Below, one piece after another: positions 58,845 through 64,000 of a DNA stretch of 64,000 bases. Origin of the DNA: CAVTGO01 sp963734275 (lineage in GTDB: Bacteria > Actinomycetota > UBA4738 > HRBIN12). Within the stretch, counting starts at the first letter, position 1. Each line of letters begins with the position of its first letter. Made by a program: the position numbers and the translations under genes. The stretch is from the NCBI GenBank assembly GCA_963734275.1, contig CAVTGO010000018.1, positions 124,001-188,000 on the forward strand. Direction: 5' to 3'. The notes beneath the pieces were generated by a model, which was not told the origin of the DNA, ran no database searches, and saw only the letters and a list, made by a program, of their open reading frames with translations.

Positions 58845-60080
58845 TCACGCGAGCGTGGCGAGCTCCTCCAGCACGCGGTCCACCTCGGCCGGCGTGTTGT
58901 AGTGGCAGAAGCCGATCCGCACGGCACCGCCGGTCTCTTGCAGGCCGAGGCGCTCCATCAGCTCGAGCGCGTAGTAGTGACCGTCCCAGACGAAGATCGC
59001 TCGTTCGGCCAGCGCCTTCGCCGTCTCCTGCGGGTAGCGGTCGCCGACCCGGACCGCGAACGTTGGCGTGCGCTCGTCGATGCGCGCGGGGTCGGCGATC
59101 CCGTACAGCGAGAGGGCGGGGATCTCGCGCGCGCCTTCGAGGAACCGCCTCGAGAGCCCGGCCTCCCACGGCACGACCGCATCCTCGAACGCGGTGGCGA
59201 GTGCGGAGCGGCGGTCGGATCCGTCGCCACCCAGCTCCGCGAGGTAGTCGACGGCGGCCACCCAGCCCGCCAGTCCCTCGTGGTTCTGCGTCCCGGTCTC
59301 GAACGCGTGGGGGAGCTCGTCGCTCGCGGGGCGGACCTTGTACCGGCGGAGCGACGTGAGGAGCTCGCGTCGGCCGAACAGGATGCCGAGGTGGGGCCCG
59401 AAGATCTTGTACGGGGACACCGCCAGAAGGTCGGCGCCGATGGCGCGGACGTCGATCCGGCGGTGCTGCGCGAGATGGACGCCATCGCATACCACCATCG
59501 CCTGGGTCCGCTCATGCACCAGCCGGACGAGCTCCGCCGCCGGCGTGATCGTGCCGACCGCGTTCGACGCGAGCGAGAGCGCCACCACCTTCGTCCGGTC
59601 TGACAGCGCAGCCTCGAACGACGCGCGGTCGAGCGTAACGTCCTCGTCGACGACATCCACCCAGCGCACGGTGGCCCCCGCGTCCTCGGCGGCGAGCACC
59701 CACGGCCGCACGTTCGCGTCGTGGTCGAGGCGAGTGACGACGACCTCGTCGCCGGGTCGAAGCCTCCGGGCGACGGCGCGCGAGATCGCGAGCAGCAGCG
59801 ACGTGGCGTTCGGACCGAAGACCACCTCGTCCGGGTCGGCGTTCAACAGGTCGGCCGCCGCCCGATGCGCCTCGTCGATCAGGAGGTCGGTCTCCTGGCT
59901 CGTCGCGAACGCGCCGTGGACGTTCGCGTTGCTCGTTCGCAGGTAGCCGGCCATGGCATCGATCACGGCATCGGGGACCTGTGACCCGCCCGGCGCGTCC
60001 AGGAACGCGACGGGCCGTGCGTCCATCACCCGCGCGAGCGCCGGGAACCGCTCGCGCACCACCGAGAGGTCGGGGGCCAT
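58845..60080 (-). CDS. Class V aminotransferase, cysteine-desulfurase-like
   Basis: 411 residues, ATG 60080. FLDAPGGSQVPDAVIDAM, EVVFGPNATSLLLAISRAV, VTRLDHDANVRPWV, VVCDGVHLAQH, and PLP lysine in VSPYKIFGPHLGILFG. This is the VC1184-type group, related to but distinct from IscS: no persulfide Cys loop like GSTCSGA is seen at the expected place (HYYALELMERLGLQE region). It may act on another amino acid. ATG choice over longer frames rests on MAPDLSVVRERF. Confidence 0.88.
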   Translation of the reverse strand: MAPDLSVVRERFPALARVMDARPVAFLDAPGGSQVPDAVIDAMAGYLRTSNANVHGAFATSQETDLLIDEAHRAAADLLNADPDEVVFGPNATSLLLAISRAVARRLRPGDEVVVTRLDHDANVRPWVLAAEDAGATVRWVDVVDEDVTLDRASFEAALSDRTKVVALSLASNAVGTITPAAELVRLVHERTQAMVVCDGVHLAQHRRIDVRAIGADLLAVSPYKIFGPHLGILFGRRELLTSLRRYKVRPASDELPHAFETGTQNHEGLAGWVAAVDYLAELGGDGSDRRSALATAFEDAVVPWEAGLSRRFLEGAREIPALSLYGIADPARIDERTPTFAVRVGDRYPQETAKALAERAIFVWDGHYYALELMERLGLQETGGAVRIGFCHYNTPAEVDRVLEELATLA

Positions 60081-60120
60081 GGCGCCTACCCTCGCGCACA
60101 TCCGGTGTCGGGGGCAACCG

Positions 60121-60729
60121 TCAGAGCCGGTCCCATCCGTCCGGAAGCTCTGGGATCGCCCAGGAGGGATCCGGGCGCCAGTCCGCCCACTCGCGATCGA
60201 ACGGCGGCTCGCGGTCGAGCAGGCGGCGGACACCGCGCTCGCCCTCGGAACGGAACGCCGTGGCGTCCTCGGGGGTGTAGAGGCCGAGCTCGACGCCGTG
60301 AGCGACGTCCTCCTCGTCCTTCCACGCCCATGAGGAACGGTCGGGGGCCATCACGACGTCGAGGTCGTGATCGAGCGTGTCGAAGCCCAGGGGGAACGGC
60401 CGCAGCGGCGCCTCCACGTTCACGTACCACGAGCGCGGAGCCCAGTCCGCGTCCCAGAAGTGCAGGACCGCGTGCCCGGCACCCGGCCAAGCGAACGACA
60501 GGATGTGGAGCTCGCTCCACGTTCGCTCGCGGAGGGCCCACTCGGTGGTCTTGGAGGCGACCATCTCCGCGTGATCGTCGCCGGGCGCGACCCACCGGAT
60601 CCCGATGGGGAGATAGAACAGCCACCCGTCCTCGTCGGACCGCACCACCGTCAGGGGTCGCGCGGCCCAGATGCGACCGCGAAGGACCTCTCGGAGCACG
60701 ATCGTTTCCCCGGGCTCGAACCGCCGCAC
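60121..60729 (-). CDS. DUF402-family protein
   Basis: 202 residues from GTG 60729. RRFEPGETIVLREVLRGRIWAARPLTVV begins it; WSELHILSFAWPGAGHAV, WYVNVEAPLRP and FDTLDHDLDVVMAP are the conserved DUF402 core with acidic metal residues, then WAWKDEEDVAHGVELG. Some members hydrolyse nucleoside di- and triphosphates. Starts five bases after the cyclodeaminase stop, so co-transcribed. Confidence 0.8.
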   Translation of the reverse strand: MRRFEPGETIVLREVLRGRIWAARPLTVVRSDEDGWLFYLPIGIRWVAPGDDHAEMVASKTTEWALRERTWSELHILSFAWPGAGHAVLHFWDADWAPRSWYVNVEAPLRPFPLGFDTLDHDLDVVMAPDRSSWAWKDEEDVAHGVELGLYTPEDATAFRSEGERGVRRLLDREPPFDREWADWRPDPSWAIPELPDGWDRL

Positions 60730-60733
60730 GTGG

Positions 60734-61366
60734 TCAGGCGAGCCGGTCGGCGAACGCCACGTTCGCCGCATCGAGCAGCGCCTGGGCGTTCGCGCGCAGG
60801 GCCGACACCTCGTCGCGGAGCGCCCGGCCCTTGGTCTCGTCCTTCAGCGAGGACGCGTTGATCTCCACGTTGTAGGTGGCGCACCAGACGGCCGCGGCCA
60901 GGCACTGGGCCGCCGAGGCGCCGTCGGAGGCCGCCTGCGCGTTCCCGTTCCCGGTCACCTCCGTCGCGAGCTCCATCTGCGTGACGGCCAGCTTGGCCAC
61001 CTCGAGTGGGACGACGGCCGCCGCCTCGTATCCGCGCTGGATTGCCTGGGAGCGCCCGGCCTTCTCGGCGTCGGTCTCCTTCGGCATCTTGAACGCCGCC
61101 ATCACCCCGTCGAACGCGGCCGCGTCCCGCTCGCCGAGCTCGAGGAACGCCGAGCGCGCGGAGCCGGCTTCGGCGAGGATCGCGCCCATCCGCTCCTGCA
61201 CCTCCTCGTACCCGGCCTTCCCGATGGTGAGGTTGCACACCATCTCGATCAGCGCCGAGCCGCAGGCCCCCGAAAGCCCGGCTACCGCCCCGCCGCCTGG
61301 GGTGGGGTCGTCCGAGGCGAGGTCCGCCAGGAACCCGCCGATCGTCGCCTCGCCGAGGTCCTTCAT
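60734..61366 (-). CDS. Cyclodeaminase/methenyl-THF cyclohydrolase-family protein (FchA type)
   Basis: 210 residues. GGFLADLASDDPTPGGGAVAGLSGACGSALIEMV is characteristic of FTCD C-terminal/FchA proteins, with RSAFLELGERDAAAFDGVM and VAAVVPLEVAKLAVTQME-like helices. Removes ammonia from formimino-THF or hydrolyses methenyl-THF. ATG 61366 overlaps the ftcD stop (ATGA). Confidence 0.9.
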   Translation of the reverse strand: MKDLGEATIGGFLADLASDDPTPGGGAVAGLSGACGSALIEMVCNLTIGKAGYEEVQERMGAILAEAGSARSAFLELGERDAAAFDGVMAAFKMPKETDAEKAGRSQAIQRGYEAAAVVPLEVAKLAVTQMELATEVTGNGNAQAASDGASAAQCLAAAVWCATYNVEINASSLKDETKGRALRDEVSALRANAQALLDAANVAFADRLA

Positions 61367-62277
61367 GCGCCGCCTCCTCCGTTCGCCAGGTGCTCCAGGA
61401 TCTGCCCGTCGGGGTCGAACCCCTCCAGCCGCAGGTGCTCCGCATCGCCCTCGCGGAGCGCGGCCCGCGGGACCAGGCCGACGATCTCGGACGAGCGGAC
61501 CTCCATCCCGCGCTCGGCCGCGAGCGCCGCGACGGCGTCGAAGGCCGCCCGTGGGCTCGTCACATCGATGTCGACGAGGTTCATGGAGACGGTCACCGCG
61601 TCTCGCTCGGGCACCACGAACCCGATCGCGCGGACCGCCGGCAGGCCGCCGCTCGATTCACGGACGGCCTTCGCGATCGCCTTGGCGTCCTCCTCGCCAC
61701 CGGACAGGTATAGGTTGAACGCGACGAGCGGCTTGCGCGCGCCGACCGCGGTCGCGCCCGCCCGCCCGAGCTCGTGGGGGCCGAGGTCCGGCAGGCGATC
61801 GCCGTGCGCGACCGCGTCGCGCAGGCCCTCGAACTCGCCGCGGCGCACATCGGCCAGGCTCTCGCGCCCGGGGACGATCGCGGCCAGGTCGTACAGGTAC
61901 ACGGGGATCTTCAGGGTGTCGGCGAGCTCGGCCGCGAACGCCCGCGCGAGCTCCACGACCTCCTCCATCGTGATCCCGCGCAGCGGCACGAACGGGATCA
62001 CGTCGGCCGCTCCCATCCGGGGGTGGCCGCCCGAATGCGCGGTCATGTCGATCAGCTCGACGGCCGCCGCTGCCCCGGCGAGGGCGCTCGCCGCGACGGC
62101 CTCGGGCGGCCCTACGACCGTCGTGTCCAGCCGGTGGTGCTCGGGATCGGACTGACGGTAGACCAGGCGCGCGCCGGGGACGCTCGCGAGCGCGTCGCAG
62201 ATCGCGTCGATCACCTCGGGGCGGCGCCCTTCGCTGAAGTTGGGAACGCAGACGACGAGCGCGTCGGTGGCGGTCAT
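61363..62277 (-). CDS. Glutamate formimidoyltransferase
   Basis: 304 residues. VVCVPNFSEGRRPEVIDAICDA, HRLDTTVVGPPEA, MTAHSGGHPRMGAADVIPFVPL, LRDAVAHGDRLPDLGP and VAFNLYLSGGEEDAKAIAKAVR are the FtcD N-terminal hallmarks (the GGHPRMG loop is diagnostic). Moves the formimino group to THF. No hutH, hutU or hutI is in the window, so histidine degradation is not proven. Followed by FchA. Confidence 0.92.
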   Translation of the reverse strand: MTATDALVVCVPNFSEGRRPEVIDAICDALASVPGARLVYRQSDPEHHRLDTTVVGPPEAVAASALAGAAAAVELIDMTAHSGGHPRMGAADVIPFVPLRGITMEEVVELARAFAAELADTLKIPVYLYDLAAIVPGRESLADVRRGEFEGLRDAVAHGDRLPDLGPHELGRAGATAVGARKPLVAFNLYLSGGEEDAKAIAKAVRESSGGLPAVRAIGFVVPERDAVTVSMNLVDIDVTSPRAAFDAVAALAAERGMEVRSSEIVGLVPRAALREGDAEHLRLEGFDPDGQILEHLANGGGGA

Positions 62278-62304
62278 CGGTCCGAGAGCCTATCGGCCGG
62301 AGCG

Positions 62305-62691
62305 ATGGCTACGATGCCGGGCGTGGACCTCGAGGCGTTCCGCGATTGGCTCGACCGCTATTTCGCGGCGTGGGCGTCCAACGATCCCGGCGAGGTCGCG
62401 GCGCTGTTCGCGGAGGACGCGGTCTATTCGTACGGCCCTTTCCGCGAGGAGGCGCGCGGGCGGGACGCGATCGTGCGCAACTGGGTCGCGGGGGGTACGG
62501 CGCCCGGCCTGCGGACCGAGCACGACGCGCTCGCGGTGGCGGGGGAGCGCGGGATCGCCCACTGGCGGGTCTCGTTCGACGCGGACGGCGGGCGGACCGA
62601 GCTCGACGGGATCCTCGTCTGCGACTTCGACGCCGAGGGCCGCTGCGCCCTGCACCGCGAGTGGTTCGATCGCCGAGAACCAGCCCCCTGA
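62305..62691 (+). CDS. SnoaL/NTF2-like domain protein
   Basis: 128 residues from ATG 62305. FRDWLDRYFAAWASNDPGEVAALFAEDAVYSYGPF is the cone-shaped NTF2 start (seen in parts), then RGRDAIVRNWVAGG and the strand pair IAHWRVSFDADGGRTELDGILVC. Such proteins are cyclases, isomerases or ligand binders; no catalytic set identified. ATG 62314 is an alternative start. Confidence 0.8.
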   Translation: MATMPGVDLEAFRDWLDRYFAAWASNDPGEVAALFAEDAVYSYGPFREEARGRDAIVRNWVAGGTAPGLRTEHDALAVAGERGIAHWRVSFDADGGRTELDGILVCDFDAEGRCALHREWFDRREPAP

Positions 62692-62710
62692 CCTGCGGGA
62701 ACACCCCGAC

Positions 62711-62767
62711 TTGACTCGTGTCGGACGCGGGGCGTACAGTCGCGCTCCCTCTCGAACATACGTTCGA
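62711..62767 (+). promoter_or_regulatory. SOS promoter with perfect LexA box
   Basis: -35 TTGACT (62711-62716), 18-base spacer, -10 TACAGT (62735-62740), and TCGAAC-ATAC-GTTCGA at 62752-62767, a fully palindromic LexA site just past the start point. LexA would block initiation or elongation. Drives the DUF6504 gene. Confidence 0.88.
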
Positions 62768-62810
62768 TTCCGCTCCCTCGAGGGGGTGCTACGACCCGAG
62801 GAGCACGCGG

Positions 62811-63062
62811 ATGGCGAAGCGCTACGACGAGCAGGTCGAGGTCCGGGTCGAGCGCGACGCGGGGATGCCCTCGGCCTTCGTCTGGCGGGGCCGGCGATAC
62901 GAGGTCGCGGACGTGATCGGCCGCTGGCGGATCGAGGGCCGGTGGTGGTCCGACGGCCGCGACCGCGAGTACTGGCGCGTCGAGGCTCGCGGCGGCGCGG
63001 TCTGGGACCTGTACCACGACCGCCTCGCCGGCCGGTGGCACATGGAGCGGTTGTGGGATTAG
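62811..63062 (+). CDS. DUF6504-family small protein, SOS-linked
   Basis: 83 residues from ATG 62811 (GAGGAG upstream). VEVRVERDAGMPSAFVWRGRRYEVADVIGRWRIEGRWW then YWRVEARGGAVWDLYHD: a compact beta protein of unknown function (DUF6504). In many actinobacteria it lies beside imuB/dnaE2 mutasome genes, as here. Under a LexA-controlled promoter. Confidence 0.85.
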   Translation: MAKRYDEQVEVRVERDAGMPSAFVWRGRRYEVADVIGRWRIEGRWWSDGRDREYWRVEARGGAVWDLYHDRLAGRWHMERLWD

Positions 63063-63136
63063 ATGCCGCCCGTGAGCGAGGTCCGTGTCGTCCCGTTCCA
63101 GGTCGAGTCGACCTTCTCGCCCTGAGCCATCCGGCG

Positions 63137-63538
63137 CTACGGGACCGTTTCGAATCCTTCCCGGGCGAAGTCGGGATCGAATGCGAAGGCGAGTCCGATC
63201 CCCTCGGAGCGCATCAGTTCGAAGCTCACCCGATCGACGAACGAGACCTGACGATCCAAGCCTGCGAGGTAGGCAGCGGTGGCGCGCTGATGCAAGGACT
63301 CGCCGATGAAGCGGATCTCGCAGACCGGCAGGAGCTGATCGAAGCAGGCACGGGTCGCGGGAGCTCCAAAGCGACGCTGGATCACGGCGATCGTCTCCAC
63401 CACGACGTAGTTGTGGGTGAGCAGACGTTCGTTCCGATCGGTGACCACTTCGTCCAGCCATCGGAACGCGTTGTCGAATCGCTCGTCGGCATCGTCCAGC
63501 AGGGTGATGAACGCGGACGTATCGACGAACGTCGTCAC
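63137..63538 (-). CDS. vapC: VapC-type PIN-domain toxin
   Basis: 133 residues, ATG 63538. Metal acids: TTFVDTSAFITLLDDADERF (first Asp), HNYVVVETIAVIQRRFG (Glu), SFVDRVSFELMRSEGIGLAFAFDPDFA (Asp and Asp). This is the four-acid PIN nuclease set. Overlaps the antitoxin stop by four bases. It cleaves RNA when unneutralised. Confidence 0.9.
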   Translation of the reverse strand: MTTFVDTSAFITLLDDADERFDNAFRWLDEVVTDRNERLLTHNYVVVETIAVIQRRFGAPATRACFDQLLPVCEIRFIGESLHQRATAAYLAGLDRQVSFVDRVSFELMRSEGIGLAFAFDPDFAREGFETVP

Positions 63539-63804
63539 GGCCGACGCTTCCTGTGAAGGTCGACCTCGATGGCTTCCGCTAGGTACTCATCGTGCCGGAC
63601 GCTCACGTCGGTTCTGCCCTCGATGTCATGGAACGTTCCGAGCACGGCTCGTGCACGCGCCCAGCGCTCGGCACGGTCGTTCGGCTCGGGGATCGAGTCG
63701 ACGGCGTCTCGGATCACCTCGGCCATCGACACGCCGCGCTCGGCTGCGATGCGCTTGAGCCTGGCAGCCTGCTCTTCGGTGAGCTGGATCTGGGTCCGAA
63801 CCAT
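63535..63804 (-). CDS. vapB: VapB-type ribbon-helix-helix antitoxin
   Basis: 89 residues, ATG 63804. RTQIQLTEEQAARLKRIAAERGVSMAEVIRDAVDSI is the ribbon-helix-helix DNA-binding part (in two overlapping halves); the acidic/basic tail (RHDEYLAEAIEVDLHRKRRP) would wrap the toxin. Divergent from the dnaE2-like gene with 38 bases between them. Confidence 0.88.
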   Translation of the reverse strand: MVRTQIQLTEEQAARLKRIAAERGVSMAEVIRDAVDSIPEPNDRAERWARARAVLGTFHDIEGRTDVSVRHDEYLAEAIEVDLHRKRRP

Positions 63805-63810
63805 GATGCT

Positions 63811-63836
63811 GTGATGATAACACCTCACACCATCAC
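63811..63836. promoter_or_regulatory. Inverted repeat in the vapB / dnaE2-like intergenic gap
   Basis: GTGATG (63811-63816) and CATCAC (63831-63836) with 14 bases between, inside the 38-base gap. Probable autorepression operator of VapB; it would also cover the region upstream of the polymerase start. Confidence 0.5.
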
Positions 63837-63842
63837 GATTAC

Positions 63843-64000
63843 ATGACGCAAAGATTCGTCCACCTCGACGTCCGGTCGTTCTTCTCGCTGAAGGAGGGGG
63901 CGTTCTCGCCCGAGCACCTCGCGCGGCGCGCGGCCGAGTTGCGGATGCCGGCGGTCGCGCTCACCGACCGCGACGGGCTGTACGGCGCCGCGCGGTTCGT
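63843..64000 (+). CDS. dnaE2: DNA polymerase III alpha, error-prone type, N-terminus (window edge)
   Basis: Start ATG 63843, runs off the right edge. The first 52 residues are the PHP domain start: RFVHLDVRSFFSLKEGAFSP, ARRAAELRMPAVALTDRDGLYGAARF. The position beside DUF6504 and a LexA-controlled promoter favours the mutasome polymerase DnaE2, but the replicative DnaE cannot be excluded from so short a piece. Confidence 0.7.
   Translation, partial: MTQRFVHLDVRSFFSLKEGAFSPEHLARRAAELRMPAVALTDRDGLYGAARF

Overview
The window is very GC-rich, densely coded DNA, with third codon positions almost all G or C, many GTG starts, and stop/start overlaps of the ATGA and GTGA type. A WhiB-like regulator (17618-17896), an F420-type LLM oxidoreductase, a Ddn-like protein, a PimB-like mannosyltransferase, a PASTA-domain Ser/Thr kinase, a DEDDh exonuclease fused to a GIY-YIG/UvrC-like region, and LexA boxes of the CGAAC-N4-GTTCG type all point to the Actinomycetota. 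The gene content (KorAB, a selenocysteine formate dehydrogenase, a SqdB-like synthase) fits a deep-branching or uncultured lineage better than a classical mycobacterium or streptomycete. No rRNA, tRNA, insertion sequence, prophage or CRISPR array was found.

Layout. 1-3.65 kb: metH (runs off the left edge), a cyclic-nucleotide-binding protein, a membrane protein and a Usp-Usp-Rieske protein. All four are broken by frameshifts, so this stretch looks like poor-quality sequence. 3.8-10.4 kb: korAB, a cysteine desulfurase, an aquaporin, and a run of tiny overlapping genes ending in a Ddn-like protein. 10.4-18.1 kb: Lrp-type RAM protein and thiolase, an exonuclease/GIY-YIG nuclease with a LexA box inside its promoter, an ABC exporter, a heptose operon (hddA-gmhB-gmhA) and whiB. 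18.1-25.9 kb: YgfZ, PimB-like transferase, SRPBCC protein, ArsA-like ATPase, ROK glucokinase, LLM oxidoreductase, 5-formyl-THF cyclo-ligase and a DnaQ-like exonuclease.

26-37.3 kb is a one-carbon island and the most interesting part. It holds two tandem GcvT-like aminomethyltransferases, formate-THF ligase (fhs), fdhD, and an operon for an NAD-linked formate dehydrogenase, followed by mobA. The catalytic subunit has an in-frame TGA (selenocysteine) with a bacterial SECIS hairpin. The usual single alpha chain is split exactly between its [4Fe-4S]-MGD domain and its catalytic domains, and the two halves are encoded in reversed order around a fused NuoE-NuoF-like subunit. Together these genes could take methyl groups from methylated amines onto THF, release formate, and oxidise it to CO2 with NAD reduction. 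An FtcD plus cyclodeaminase pair (60.7-62.3 kb) and the cyclo-ligase add further folate interconversions.

37.3-64 kb: metallo-hydrolase, cDPG-synthase-like GTPase with carbamate kinase, ferritin, esterase, RlpA-like secreted protein, a PPi-type phosphofructokinase, threonine aldolase, YedY-like molybdoenzyme, lipoprotein phosphoesterase, PASTA kinase, a TPP riboswitch ahead of thiE and an AIR-synthase-family gene, PsuK/PsuG, a GT2 transferase with a SqdB-like synthase, a class V aminotransferase, and folate genes. At the right edge an SOS-type promoter precedes a DUF6504 gene, then an opposite-strand VapBC pair, then the start of an error-prone DNA polymerase (dnaE2-like).
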